Part shown: positions 1-10,823 of the stretch, piece after piece | Numbering within the stretch: the stretch's first letter is position 1 | Layout: the number at the start of each line of letters is the position of its first letter | Assembly (NCBI RefSeq): GCF_037975245.1 | Contig: NC_092571.1 | Span: 27,935,564 to 27,999,563 of the forward strand | DNA length: 64,000 nucleotides | From: Apostichopus japonicus | Lineage: Eukaryota; Echinodermata; Holothuroidea; Aspidochirotida; Stichopodidae | Direction of reading: 5' to 3' | Translations under genes and position numbers: made by a program | Notes under the pieces: model-generated | Told to the model about the DNA's origin: nothing | Seen by the model: the letters and a program-made list of their open reading frames with translations, nothing else | Databases searched by the model: none

Positions 1-393
1 AGTGAGCCGCACACAATAAGTAATGTAACGTTATTAAACCCGATTGAAGTTAGCATGAACGTTTAGCACCACTGCTGCTGAACGTGTTATCAGGGGTTGC
101 AGCTTTGAACTTCTCCACCGCAGGGTAGATAATGACATGTAAATCAGTTGCGCCCACCAAAATAAGCGATGATAGGTAGTTGGTCAGCGAAGAAAGAACC
201 ATTGAGCTATTGTAAATGAAAATTCAGTTAGCACAGTTGTCGGAAATGTTGCTATTGGCGTTTAGGCAGATTAACTCCCAAGAAGCTTATAAAAGAAACG
301 TGCCGTGTGGAAATTGTTTGAGCTAGCACAGCTATTGTTTGTGTTAGCACAGCTATTGTGAAGTTGATTTAGCAGAGTTGCTTGGAATGTATA
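1..393. other. Unassigned flanking DNA
   Basis: I see no gene. A few short words recur (for example TAGCACAGCTATTGT near 320-357), but no clear repeat family is present up to the target-site duplication of the transposon that begins at 402. Confidence 0.5.
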
Positions 394-2101
394 TTTGTGA
401 TCAGGGACGTAGCTAAGGCCTGATGATTGGGGTGGGGGGGGGGTGGAGTGGCTGAAATTCCAACTGGATGGGTTTTGGAGCCAGAGAATTCCGACTGCTG
501 CCTTGTACCCCCCACCCCCCCCCCCGCAATACTCGTTAACAATACGGTCAGCAGGGGCGTATCCAGGATTTTCTAACCCGGGGGGCGCGAATTACTATCT
601 AAGCGAAGCGCCACCATCGGTTGGCGCGCAGCGTACAAGAACATTTTTGGTTTTGATACCCCCTCAGATCACCGGAAATGACACTTCTCGGGCTTGAAAA
701 TGACCAACCAGATGTACACTTTTGCCTGAGAATCAAGTATTTCCCACTAGTTTTTCCCCCATCCATAACCTATTTGAAGATTGTCACCAGTCACACATCA
801 TGTTCGACCTCATCGCATCTCCTGTGAATCATTACTTTTTGTAGGTGATTCTACGTCGCGGCCCACAATACCCGACAGCCCCACTTTTGAAGGTTTTAAG
901 CCCATTTTTTGTTCAGAATTTGAAAATTCACATTTCTCGTGATTAAACTCACTTCAAAACATACCCATAATGTTGCAAAAAATTTCATCTATGGACAACC
1001 AATATAGAAGAACCTCCTTGAACCCCTAACAGACTGGTCAAAATTGCATGAGTAGAGGGAAGTATGATGAAGAATGTTGGTCAGGAAATTTTCGAAAATT
1101 CAGACACAGTTAATTTATTTACCCACATAGGTCAAAGTGACGGGGGGGGGGGGAGCCTAACGAAATATTCTTTCTGAAAATTCGGGCTATATGCTGAGAA
1201 TTTTTCGGGCACCTATACTGAAAGAAAAATACATTGCAATGATGTAGCTAAAGGAAATGAATAGTTTAAAATTTATCTCCTTAGTAATTAAAATAAAGTT
1301 CTAAGCTTGGCCGACTAATTCGCCATTACTAATGTAAAAGAGAGTTTTGACATAGCTGGACCTCCATGCTTTTTCTCCATCTACATAGGACAATTCGTTG
1401 TTTATATGAGCAGGCGCGTATCCAGGATTTTCAAACCCGGGGGGGGGGGGGCGCGAATTACTATCTAAGCGGAGCGCCACCATCGGTTGGCGCGCAGCGT
1501 ACAAGAAAATTTCTTATTTTGATACCCCCCAGATCACCGGAAACGGCACTTCTCGGGCTTGAAATGACCAACCAGATGTACACTTTTTGGCTGAGAACCA
1601 AGTATTTCCTAAAGTTTTTTTCCATCCATAACCTTTTTGAAGATTGTCAACCCGGCACACATCATGTTCGACCTGATCGCATATCCTGTGGGTCTTTGCT
1701 TTTGTAGGTGATTCTACGTCGCGGCCCTCAATACCCGTCAGCCCCACTTTTGAAGGTTTTAAGCCCCATATTTGTTCAGAATTTGAAAATTCACATTTCT
1801 CGTGAATAAACTCACTTCAAAACATACCCATAATGTTGTACAAAATTTCATCTATGGACAACCAATATAGAAAAACTTCCTTGAACCCCTAACAGACCGG
1901 TCAAAATTGCATGAGTAGAGGGAAGTGTGATGCAGAATGTTGGTCAGAAATTTTCAAAAATTCAGACACAGTTAATTTATTGGTGTAGAAATATTAAAAC
2001 CTCTTATAACGGCTATTATAAAACTTGGTTGAAGGAAATGAAAAAATAGCAGATATATCCGAAACCGAACACTACACACATAGGCGTAGGAGGGGCGGCG
2101 G

Positions 2102-2482
2102 CAGTGGCGGAGCTAGGGGTATTGGTCAGGAGGGGCGAGAATGGTCTGTAGGGACGCTTTCGACACTATCTAAGCGGAGCGCCACCACTGGTTGGCGCGT
2201 AGCGTACAGAAAATTTTTGAGTAAAGATACTCCCTAGATCGCCGGAAATGACCCTTTCCGGGCCTGGCTACTTTGCATATAAACGAAGAATAAGGTGTCA
2301 TCGCCAAATTACACCAACAAAATGTGACAAATGTCAATAAGTAGATGAGAGCGCAATAAAAAAGTCAATAATCTTGAATAAGTAAAACGTGGTAAAGAGC
2401 TGAAAAAGGCTCCAGCAGTCCATTTGAGTCCGTCGGGGGGGGGGGGATCCGCCCCCATGACCGTATGGACGCTCCGCCACTG
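2102..2482. mobile_element. hAT-type MITE nested in composite element copy 1
   Basis: The ends are CAGTGGCGGAGC and GCTCCGCCACTG, a perfect 12-bp terminal inverted repeat. The flanks GGCGGCGG (2094-2101) and CGCGGCGG (2483-2490) match at 7 of 8 bases, so the duplication has aged slightly. The same family occurs at 21171-21560, 22519-22900 and 49584-49981. It contains the GCGCCA/TGGCGC hairpin near its left end and a poly-G tract near its right end. Confidence 0.85.
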
Positions 2483-3355
2483 CGCGGCGGGGGTGCAGCC
2501 CCTAATTCGCCATTACTAATGTAAAAGAGAATTTTGACATAATTGGACCTCCATGCTTTTTATACATCTACATGAGACATGTCGTTGTTTACATTAGCAT
2601 CCCGCGGTATACTGCGCAATTTGAACGGACCGTACGGTACATGATGGCATGCGATGTAATAACCGATGCTTGCTTATATGATATTGACATTAACACGTTG
2701 AACGCGCGGTCCGCGCGCGAAAATTTTTGGTTATTTTTTCAGGCAAGTCGGACAGTTTTGAGGCTTTTCATCCTCGAACGCCATTTTCATGCTCACTGAT
2801 ATGATGTGATATCTGCTGTTTGCGTTACAAATTCGAACAGGCGCGTAGCGAGGAATTTGCCAAGGGTGGGGCGAAGCCTGTAGGCAAACTATCTAAGCGT
2901 AGAGCCACCATAGGTTGGCGCGAAGCGTACAAGAAAATTTTGGCCGCAAATGCCTCCCAGATCGCTGGAAATGGCACTACCCATGCAGGACCATTTGTTA
3001 GCGCGAAGCGTACAAGCAAATTTTGGCCGAAAATCTCTCCCAGATCGCTGGAAATGACACTTCCCAGGCCTTGTAAGTTGCATCTAAGCACTTTCTATTT
3101 TGAAATTACTTAGCGATATCATTTAAAAAAATGCTGAATGGGGGGGGGGGGGCGGGCGGTCGTCCCCATGGTTTCATAGCACAATTCTACACACGCGTTA
3201 TGATAGACCATATACTGTATAGTATATATATAGATCATTAGTGAGAGAGGAAAATGGAAACGTCAAAAAATGGAGTTGTCGGTGTAAGGGGTAGGGTGAG
3301 TCACACTTTTACGAAATCATTGATCCGTCACTGACTACCCTTCAGCGCTGTAATG

Positions 3356-3520
3356 ATGTCACTGTTCCTCTCTCTCTTCGAGTTTTTCTTTTACTCCCTC
3401 CTTTTCTCCTTTTTCTCTCTTTCTTCTTTTTCTTTTCCCTTCCTTCCTCTCCTCCTCCTCTTTTTTCCCCTCTTTTTTCCTTTTTTCTTCCCTTTTTTTT
3501 CTCTCCTCTTTTTCTTACCC
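3356..3520 (+). repeat. Polypyrimidine tract in the right part of the composite element
   Basis: About 165 bases are almost pure C/T on the plus strand. An equivalent tract occurs at about 23835-24000 in the second element copy. It opens long reading frames of low complexity (Phe/Ser/Leu on plus, Lys/Arg/Glu on minus), which I do not regard as genes. Confidence 0.8.
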
Positions 3521-4351
3521 GGGGGGCGCGCGCCCCCAACGCCCCCCCTGGATACGCACCTGGTCAGTGTCAGTCAGACACCCAATCTTTCGCGACTGCA
3601 CTTTTGTTCCGAACTTTTTTCGGTAGGCCTACATTTTGTACCACTGGCCCTCACTTCACAAACTGATTAATCACTCTGGTTAAGCGAGTAAGCAACTGAG
3701 TATAAGTTATCTGCTTGATAGGCTACATAGACTACTAACTACAAAAGCTATGTTAATGTAACAAAAGGGGAAAACTTTTTTTTTCAACAAATTATATTCG
3801 GCGACATAGTGAATTACCAAAAATACAGTGCTTTTTCCTAACGCGCTTAATATTATTTTCTTGGGGAGGGGGGGGGGTGGGGCTATTTATCACTCACACT
3901 GAGCATTTGGAATGAAGTGAACAATTAAACATTTTGCAGAAAAATGTTGAGTTGACGAGATAAGTTGTCAATTAAACATTTTTCGGAAAATTATTCAATT
4001 GCTTAGTTAAAGCAACTGAGCAATCCAACATTTTTATGTTTTTTGATAAGATTTTATCTTGTTATCTAAACAGTTTACTGAAAAATTTCACCTTATGTGG
4101 CAAACTTTTTCTTACGTTGATGGCATTTTTAAGCTTCCGTATATTAGCATTGAGTGTTTTAATTGTATACGTTGTACAGTTTTTTTTTAGAGTATTCACA
4201 AGCCTACAAAGTTTTGTATGATGGAGTATAAAGATCGCGAGATACAATTTCTCAATGTGACAAAGAAAACGTGGTAAATATGACTGATTAAAGGTCAAAT
4301 TTGACCGAAAAATTTAAGTCACTCACAAATAACAAGAATATATGGAAATTA

Positions 4352-4409
4352 GAGTGCGACAGTCGGAAAAATTAGAGTGTGACAGTTGGAAATTCCGACT
4401 GTCGCACTC
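4352..4409. repeat. Perfect 17-bp inverted repeat (hairpin)
   Basis: GAGTGCGACAGTCGGAA at 4352-4368 is the exact reverse complement of 4393-4409. A diverged direct copy of the left arm (GAGTGTGACAGTTGGAA) lies between the arms. It sits about 80 bp inside the right end of the 402-4490 element and may be its subterminal hairpin. Confidence 0.8.
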
Positions 4410-4498
4410 AACTTTTCCAACTATTGTCAGTTTTACCAAGATTGGGGGGGGGGGTGAGACACCCCCACACCCCCTCTAGCGACGTCCCTGTTTGTGAT

Positions 4499-5285
4499 GA
4501 GTTGCTATTGAAGTCAGGGCAGTTGAGCGTGCAATAAGGAGATCTGAAAACTTCAAAGCGAGGTGACCGAGTGTAGCGAGGTGACCGAGGGAGCCGAGAC
4601 TTGCGGCGGGAGCCGAGAGTTGCGGCTTATAGAGAGAAACTTCGACTGTAATGAAATGTCATAGAAACGAAAGAATAATGTCCCATACGTTCGTTTATGA
4701 TGGTCATATGATGGCACAGCATTTTCACGGGGTTAAATTAAGCAATTAAATGGGAGAAATCATATTTCTTATTTCCTTGTTTATTGCAGTACTATTTTTG
4801 AATTGAAATAATAAGGGCGCTGCCGGAATACGCCTGCCAGAGTCGTATATGTATACGACTCTGGCGCCTGCCTCCTGGCTAGTAGAACCAATTTGAGTGT
4901 CATGAAATGTCATGAAAACGAACGAATAATGTTCCTTACATTCATTTATGATGGCCATTTGATGACACAACAGATGAAAAAACAGATGAAAAACGTGGTG
5001 AAATTAAGCAATTAATGGGATCATTTATTTTTCTTTTGCATTTATACGATGTGGGCGCTGCTGGAATACCCCCTTCCTCAAAAGTAAAGTACCACAAATT
5101 TCAAAATGTTAATAGTTTTTTACATAAAATGAATGTGCGGCTGAGTTTATATCTGCATTTTGTCTAATAGAATTTCCTTCGAATTATTATATGGTGTAGC
5201 AATACACTTCCTATATACCCTCATCTAATGGTTGGAGTGATATCTGCATTTTGCCTCATAGAATATTCTTCGAATTAATATATGT
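4499..5285. repeat. Diverged direct duplication of about 180 bp
   Basis: About 4651-4835 and 4902-5074 share the same order of words: ATGAAATGTCAT, GAATAATGT, a TTTATGATGG core, AAATTAAGCAATTAA and GGGCGCTGC.GGAATA. They are two diverged copies in direct orientation separated by a palindrome. There is no coding potential that I recognise. Confidence 0.6.
4836..4865. repeat. Perfect palindrome, 14-bp arms, 2-bp loop
   Basis: GCCAGAGTCGTATA (4836-4849) is followed by TG and then its exact reverse complement (4852-4865). The word CGCCTGCC occurs on both sides, so this may mark the junction of the flanking direct duplication. Confidence 0.85.
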
Positions 5286-5293
5286 TATGGCAC

Positions 5294-6035
5294 GATTACA
5301 GTCCACGAGACCGAAGGTCCGTGAGACCGAAGGTCCGCGAGACCGAAATTAAAAAGGTCCGCGAGACCGAAGGTCCGCGAGACCGAAATGAAAAAACGGT
5401 CCGCGAGACCGAAATTACAAAAAGGTCCGCGAGACCGAAATTAAAAAGGTCTGCGAGACCGAAGGTCCGCGAGACCGAAATGAAAAAATGGTCCGCGAGA
5501 CCGAAATTACAATAAGGTCCGCGATACCGAAATTAAAAAAAGGTCCGCGAGACCGAAATGAAAGAAAGGTCCGCGAGACCGAAATTAAAAAAAGGTCCGC
5601 GAGAGTGGGTGTGTGTTTGTGGTACAAAATGTACAAATATTCGTATACTAAGTTAAATTATTTTAAAATTAATTATGAGGAAATTGTGTCAACTGTTACG
5701 GCTAGAGGTTAAAAGTTGACCCCTAATTAACTTCGGTCTCGCGGAACTTCGGTCTCGCGGACCTTTTTTTAATTTCGGTCTCGCGGACCTTTTTTAATTT
5801 CCGTCTCGCGGACCTTTTTCCAATTTCGGTCTCGCGGACCTTTTTTCAATTTCGGTCTCGCGGACCTTTTTTTCAATTTCGGTCTCGCGGACTTTTTTTC
5901 AATTTCGGTCTCGCGGACCTTTTTTCAATTTCGGCCTCGCAGACCTTTTTTCAATTTCGGTCTCGCGGACCTTTTTGTAATTTCGGTCTCGCGGACCTTC
6001 GGTCTCGCGGTCCTTCGGTCTCGCGGAATTCCCCC
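5294..6035. mobile_element. Fold-back element of inverted CGCGAGACC minisatellite arms
   Basis: The left arm (about 5299-5605) is a tandem array of a 16-bp core GGTCCGCGAGACCGAA, often followed by an A-rich spacer of about 8-10 bases. After an AT-rich centre (about 5606-5735) the right arm (about 5736-6025) carries the same unit in reverse complement. A perfect 8-bp direct repeat TATGGCAC flanks the structure (5286-5293 and 6036-6043), consistent with a target-site duplication. Each core is itself a small hairpin (GGTC...GACC). The architecture resembles the fold-back TU elements known from sea urchins; family membership is inferred, not shown. Confidence 0.75.
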
Positions 6036-6043
6036 TATGGCAC

Positions 6044-6682
6044 TACCCTTCCTCATAATGTCAACTTATGGGGCAAAGTCCTTCATATATTGATGGCACT
6101 TTTAAGCTTCCGTACTTAAGTGTCTAATCACGTTTAATAAGGATTTATGGCATATTGTCTTTTGCAGGTGACAAAGGCAACCTTTGAAGTCATAAAGGGA
6201 ACGATTTACACTTTCTCAAATGTAAATCAACAGTGCGGACATACCCTTATACCGTGTACACGTGCACACAATTATGTTCATTAAAGCACCGTAAACTCGC
6301 AGCTGTCGAAAATAAGGCGAAAATACACGTTAAGCACCGTATGCTAACTTCAATTTGGTGTAATTACGTTCATTCAACTTTGTTGCATAAAGTATAATAG
6401 CGAGTAATTCCCCAGTTGCGCTTCACTGACGAACGGACAGTTGTGATAAAACTTTTGGCAAGGACTTTCGTCAATGCGTACTGCAGCGTACGATCCTTGA
6501 ACAGTATTACTCACTGCGCCCGTGCCGTATTTACAAAAGGTCCGTCTGTGTAGATTTTAATATGGACACTGTACACCGTCTAGAATAGCGCGACACAATA
6601 ACACAGAATTTACCTGGATTTAAGTTGTAAACAACGAGTGTGGATTTCTTATGGTGTAATTTATCATCGAGAGGGCCAAACT
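6044..6682. other. Upstream region of the glycosyltransferase gene
   Basis: No gene is seen. The first about 80 bases resemble 4086-4150 (ATTGATGGCA.TTTTAAGCTTCCGTA). The remainder precedes the ATG at 6683 and presumably contains the promoter and 5' untranslated region, but I cannot place a TATA box or start site with confidence. Confidence 0.4.
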
Positions 6683-6836
6683 ATGCATGTAACTACGCCG
6701 TCATTGCGTTCCTCTGTTTTTATTGGTTTAATTACCTGTATTCTTGTCATGTTGTACCTAACGTTCAGTAACTTGACTTCTAAAACTTCTATTGCACAGA
6801 ACCGTGAGCGTGAATCCTCGCCTAACAGATATTTCG
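6683..6836 (+). CDS. Glycosyltransferase gene, exon 1 (signal-anchor)
   Basis: From the ATG this encodes a short cytosolic tail of about 10 residues, a hydrophobic helix (about residues 11-28, SVFIGLITCILVMLYLTF) and a Ser/Thr-rich stem. That is the usual start of a type II Golgi glycosyltransferase. The exon ends at a strong donor, TTTCG|GTAAGAT, in phase 1. The catalytic exon at 14558 begins after an acceptor in the same phase, so the two join in frame (G plus AA gives Glu). The ATG at 6683 is preferred because the upstream in-frame codons offer no ATG. Assignment to the same gene rests on phase, order, strand and topology; extra small exons in between are possible. Confidence 0.65.
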
Positions 6837-8428
6837 GTAAGATTTCATGTTTATTATTATATGTAGGCCCTATATATATATACTGTATCATACATGGTAA
6901 GCGTGTATCGTTTGCAACCCAACAAACAAAGAGAACACAGTGATGCATCGTTTACTACCCTTTGTACCACAGTAAAAACTGGATCATGTGGAAAAATGTG
7001 CCACCACGATTAACGTAAGATCTGAGAATATGTGTAATCCCAACAAAAGCATTAAGTATTGTTTAGAACTTGGTCGCCAGCGACTGGTGAGAGCCTATGG
7101 AAAATGAGAGCAGAAGATCTTGCTTGGCCACCGACGTCAAGATTGCAAGGTAAATGTTCCACTTTCTTGAAATCGTTAGGAGCATATAGGGTCACTATAA
7201 TTTAGAAACTTCAAAGTAGTTTATACACATGTTTATGGCATGTGTATAAACTGTATACTACTGTCGCAATTTCTAGAGGGGCCAAGTAGGTCTCAAACAG
7301 AAGACACAATAAGCCAGGGCATATAGGCTATCACTATACGCCTAGTACAGTTTGCCTAGGCTTTTAGCCATTTGCTTACATACTGTAGCCTGTAGGGTCT
7401 AGTTAAGGCAACAGCCAATTCTTCAAAAGACCCAGAACCTAGGCTACTGTAGGCCTCAAAAGGATGTCTCAAGTATGAACTATGATGTGCTGTATATGGA
7501 CCATGATTGAGGGCTAGGCCTTGGGTCTGCTGTGTATACAGTTACAGTAGTCTAGCCTAGTTCCCAATCTAATTAGGCCTAGGCTAGGCAACAGTATAGT
7601 ATACTTTTGCCTAAACTATGCCTACTGAGTACTGGCACTGACAAGATAGATAAAAATTATCCCTAGCCGAGTGATATTGTTGAATTAATGTGTAGTTTCA
7701 TCAAAAAGTCAGGCCTAGCACTTGGTCAAGAAGCCTAGCTACATCAACCTAATCAGGGACACATACTGCCAGTAGATATTGGTACATGTAAAAGTATACT
7801 GCTTTTGACAGCGATTGAATGCTTTTAAAATTGTCACAGCTTGAATATTTCATACTGTTTTATTTGCAAAAGTAATAAAACTTTTGTATATTTACAACTG
7901 TAAGTACTCATTAATTTATAATAGGTTCGTCCTCCCACTGAATTATAAGACTGAGGTGAACAACAAATCATGATGTATTTTGTTGTCAACATTTATACTG
8001 TTCATTTGCCCATTTCGACTGCGGACATACTGTCTAGATGGCTCTACGCTACTGTATGTACAACACAAGTATCATGTTGCCTTGCAATTCATCAATCTTA
8101 CTGGATGTAATTATATTGCCAAAAGATTTATTTTTATTTTCAGATAATGGTACCGTATAATTTCATGTGGTTACTGACATGATGCAACATTGAGCAACTC
8201 ATCTTCTTTCAGTACTACCTGTACCTGTGCCAGGTGTCAAAAGAGAACAGAATTTAACTCCTGTAACTGGGAATGAAGATGTATCAGACTACTGGCATTC
8301 TGTACACTCATGGTAGGAGAGTCTGTTAATAGTGAATGGTGATAGACGTGGCTCTCAACCACTGCTCTTTATTACCAAAACCTGACATAGGGAAGCATTG
8401 GCAATGCAGGAATAAGATGTATGTATGT
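6837..8428. other. Intron 1 of the glycosyltransferase gene, proximal part
   Basis: AT-rich intronic sequence with many TAGGCCTA-type words. It has no long open frame. One weak candidate exon (7081-7149) is listed separately. Confidence 0.5.
7081..7149 (+). CDS. Possible small in-frame exon of the glycosyltransferase
   Basis: 69 bases lie between TCGCCAG and a good donor CAAG|GTAAAT. Read in phase 1 they are open and leave phase 1, so the exon could be spliced between 6836 and 14558 without changing frame (peptide about ATGESLWKMRAEDLAWPP...). The acceptor has a poor pyrimidine tract and the peptide matches no domain I know. Only transcript data could confirm it. Confidence 0.2.
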
Positions 8429-8668
8429 TTTTTAGATCCTCCTGCAAGGAGGAACTCGCGAAGAAGCCTTATTGGCTTATCAAAGCCGCAAGCTGACCGA
8501 AGTCAGTCTCTTACATTCATATTTAACGTCCATGATTATGAATTGTCAACAACTCTGTAACTGGACGACATGTATTAATCTTGGAGTGACTCGAACCGGA
8601 GACCTTATGATTGGAAGGCACTGGCCTTAACCAACGAGATAGCACTAACACACCGGGCTAACACTCCA
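8429..8668 (-). mobile_element. tRNA-derived SINE, copy 1
   Basis: Read on the minus strand from 8668 leftward, the head is tRNA-like: a box A-like TTAAGGCCAGTG region and a box B, GGTTCGAGTCA. The body is shared with 24364-24590, and the 3' end lies in a CATA-rich tail next to 8429. This copy carries a small insertion in its head compared with the other copy. It lies in antisense orientation in the glycosyltransferase intron. Confidence 0.75.
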
Positions 8669-8734
8669 AGTTGGTCTACTACAGAAATGTCTTGATGATA
8701 AAACTTCAGAAATACTGATTCATGCTTTTGTGAC

Positions 8735-9445
8735 CTCCTGCTAAACTTCCTCAAAATTTTGTTTACTTTATGGCCAGTCAGAATTAATAAAAAGCTTCAG
8801 AAAATTCAAAACTCAAGCATTGTGACAAGGAAAAGGGGAAGTTGCCATACAACTGCACTCTTAAAGGAACCTCACAGGCTTCCTGTTAGTGATCGAATTA
8901 AGTTTAAAATAAGTACTACTACTCACTTTCTGCGCTCATCAGGGGCGTAGCGAAGGGGTTTTTGTTGGGGGGTGTGGAGAATTTGATTTGCCGACAGATC
9001 TGGGAGTGGTGACTGAAATGGGGGAGGGGTCTAAGGGGAGGGGGTGTCCCCCTCCCCCTTTGGAAAATTTTTAGTTTTGAAACGTCCTTAGATGCAATCT
9101 GGTGTATATTTTAAGTCAAATTTGATTTGCTGATGGATCTGGAAGTGGTGACTGAAATGGGGGAGGGGTCTAAGGGTAGGGGGTCTACCCCTCCCCTTTG
9201 GAAAAATTAGTTTGAACGTCCTTAGATGCAATCTGGTGCATATTTTAAGTCAAATTTGGCACAGAAGAAGCTCCCGTTCTCCTTTTTCTATTCAGCTTTC
9301 CTTCTTTCTTCCCCTTCCGCTCTCTTCACCTTTTCTCCTTTTGCCGACAGACCCAAAATTTGCCGACAGCGACCAAATTATTGGGGGGGTGTGACACCCC
9401 CCCGCTCGCTACGCCCCTGGCGCTCATCATTTGGAACAGCTAGTA
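8735..9445 (+). pseudogene. Decayed non-LTR retrotransposon (reverse transcriptase C-terminal end)
   Basis: 8765-8925 translates to a stretch with LQKIQNSSIVTRKRG and LPVSDRIKFKI, matching the conserved region after the reverse-transcriptase fingers of CR1/Jockey-type LINEs (consensus LQ..QN.A...., LHWLPV..RI..K). After the MITE at 8940-9419 the sequence resumes with ALIIWNS then a stop, matching the usual A..LWNSLP word. Frames are broken and no full element remains. Confidence 0.6.
8940..9419. mobile_element. hAT-type MITE inserted in the LINE relic
   Basis: The termini are CAGGGGCGTAGCGAAGG and CGCTCGCTACGCCCCTG. A perfect 8-bp target-site duplication GCGCTCAT is present at 8932-8939 and 9420-9427. 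Inside, a segment of about 130 bp (ATTTGATTTGC.GA..GATCTGG.AGTGGTGACTGAAATGG) is repeated in tandem. Pyrimidine-rich sequence and a poly-G tract lie near the right end. Confidence 0.9.
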
Positions 9446-10397
9446 TATACAGTATCGCTCAACTACTCTCTCCCTATGCTCCTGCCAATTGCCTTGCCTC
9501 ATGCCCCAACCCCCCCCCCCCCGCATCAGGGACTGTAGACCTTTGACACCCTTTTTCTTCACTTGTATTGATTGCTTTTGACTTGTTTTGTTAAAGATGC
9601 TACAGTATGTCGTCTCATTGGAATCTGACAATATTGCATGCTGGATGTTGCGTGACGTCACAGCTTGCCTTTCTGAACTGGGATCGAGAGCTGAGTTGTA
9701 GTGGCCCTCCTATAATTAATATGCGTAACGCGCGAAGAGGCCTACTGTACCGTATGTGATGTAGCCGTTGTACGACATAGTCCATACATATGTACTCAGT
9801 ATTGCACACTTGAGAACACATTGTAAACTTATCGTTTAGTCTTACCAATCGACTCCCAAGTGAACTTCAGGAAAGGGAACGCAGTGACGTCACACAAAAT
9901 CTGGCATACAAAATTGTTGGATTTCGCTGAGAGGACATAACATCTTTAAGCACCCAGAGCAACTACTTCCTGTTTCTGATTTGGCACTTTATAAAACCAT
10001 TGTATTATTATCATCATTATTGAGTTGATCAATGCAGAGTTGATGAACCAATAAGGAAGTAAGAGTGTTCCACGTTTATTTTACATGTTTCTTTGACATT
10101 CTGCCAATGAAGTATACGTACTAAGGCACATAGGAAATAATAAGGTAGATATGGAATTAATGTGCACGTGCCTTAACAAAACATGACGGTCTGTTTGGTT
10201 GAAGATTATTTTGTGTGTGATTGTGTATATGTACCTGAGCTTTAATAGAGTGTTTTTGCAGTTACTGTAAGTGTGTGTGATATCACGATGAACCCATATT
10301 GAACCCCTATTGATTTCCATTTAAAATTGAAATGATTGTTTCAGTCAGTCAGCAAGATCCTGACTGACAGTGACTGACATATATACTGTATGTATAT
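9446..10397. other. Intronic DNA without recognised genes
   Basis: I see no convincing gene or repeat family here. A poly-C run is near 9510-9522. Some of this may be further decayed LINE sequence, but I could not identify conserved words. Confidence 0.4.
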
Positions 10398-10493
10398 GAA
10401 TCCAGAACAGTGAAAAAACTGTCAGTGTCCACCGGGATTCGAGGCCTCCAGGTTTATGTGGGGAAACCTTAACCACTAGGCTATGGACGCTGA
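10398..10493 (-). mobile_element. Second tRNA-derived SINE family, copy 1
   Basis: The minus strand reads GCGTCCATAGCCTAGTGGTTAAGG (box A-like) and then GGCCTCGAATCCC (degenerate box B), followed by a short tail TTTTTTCACTGTTCTGGAT. The tail is shared with the fragment at 10764-10823, which supports one family. Confidence 0.6.
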
Positions 10494-10763
10494 TTGTACG
10501 TCCAGAGGTTCGAAACCGGTAAGGAAGTTTGTAATTCCACTGTAGGCACCGGCCACCCTGTATCAAACAATGCTACAGTAGTTCTGTTTTGGTGACATAT
10601 TTTGCCTTATTCAAGATATCAAACATGTGCTAACTAACTTGAATTCAATTGTGATTCCTAACGCCTAAAGAGATACTTTGTACAGACTCTTGTTAAATGA
10701 AAATGGATATAAACGACAAAGGCAAATGAATATAATTGAAGTTGTAGTGAGTTGGAAATCCAG

Positions 10764-10823
10764 ATTCCAGAACAGTGAAAAAACTTCCAGCCTCCACCAG
10801 GATTCGAACCCGGGCCTCCCGCT
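10764..10823 (-). mobile_element. Second tRNA-derived SINE family, truncated copy
   Basis: The minus strand has the box B half of a tRNA-like head (GGGTTCGAATCCTGG) followed by the tail AAGTTTTTTCACTGTTCTGG. The box A half is missing, so this is a 5'-truncated copy. Confidence 0.6.

Larger units (their letters stand above)
552..3562. mobile_element. Composite non-autonomous DNA transposon, copy 1 (5-bp TSD)
   Basis: The left terminus is CAGGGGCGTATCCAGG and the right terminus CCTGGATACGCACCTG, which are inverted repeats. The flanks are GTCAG at 547-551 and GTCAG at 3563-3567, a 5-bp target-site duplication like that of hAT5-type elements. It matches a second copy at 21830-24045. Unlike that copy, its left part is duplicated: about 552-1120 recurs at 1411-1990, and 1310-1410 recurs at about 2503-2600. 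The right end carries a long pyrimidine tract. No transposase was found. Apparent short peptides read through the left end are repeat artefacts. Confidence 0.8.
402..4490. mobile_element. Outer hAT-like non-autonomous transposon (host of a nest)
   Basis: The left end reads CAGGGACGTAGCTAAGG and the right end CCTCTAGCGACGTCCCTG, which are imperfect terminal inverted repeats. The element is flanked by a perfect 8-bp direct repeat TTTGTGAT at 394-401 and 4491-4498. An 8-bp duplication and CAG/CTG-type ends fit the hAT superfamily. No transposase reading frame is present. About 3 kb of its 4.1 kb is a later insertion (552-3562), so the original element was roughly 1.1 kb. A near-terminal hairpin lies at 4352-4409. 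Confidence 0.85.

Noticed and set aside
443-697. Open frame with the peptide YPGFSNPGGANYYLS and similar frames at 1366-1707 and 21763-21975
   Set aside because: They read through the left ends of transposon copies, recur in each copy and change frame between copies. They are repeat artefacts.
3342-3670. Lys/Arg/Glu-rich and Phe/Leu/Ser-rich open frames, also at 23767-24078
   Set aside because: Both strands of a polypyrimidine tract inside a transposon. Low complexity, not genes.
5282-5712. Arg/Glu repeat proteins in the fold-back element (RETEIKK..., SARPK...)
   Set aside because: Products of the 16-bp tandem unit read in several frames, without a plausible start or function.
8213-8312. 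Exon-like segment with acceptor TTCTTTCAG and donor CATG|GTAGGA
   Set aside because: If joined to the glycosyltransferase exons it would enter in phase 1 and leave in phase 2, giving a stop on joining to 14558. It could belong only with an additional unseen exon.
8429-8668. Functional tRNA gene on the minus strand (also 24364-24590)
   Set aside because: Box A and box B are present, but the stems are imperfect and the same long non-tRNA body follows in both copies, so these are SINEs.
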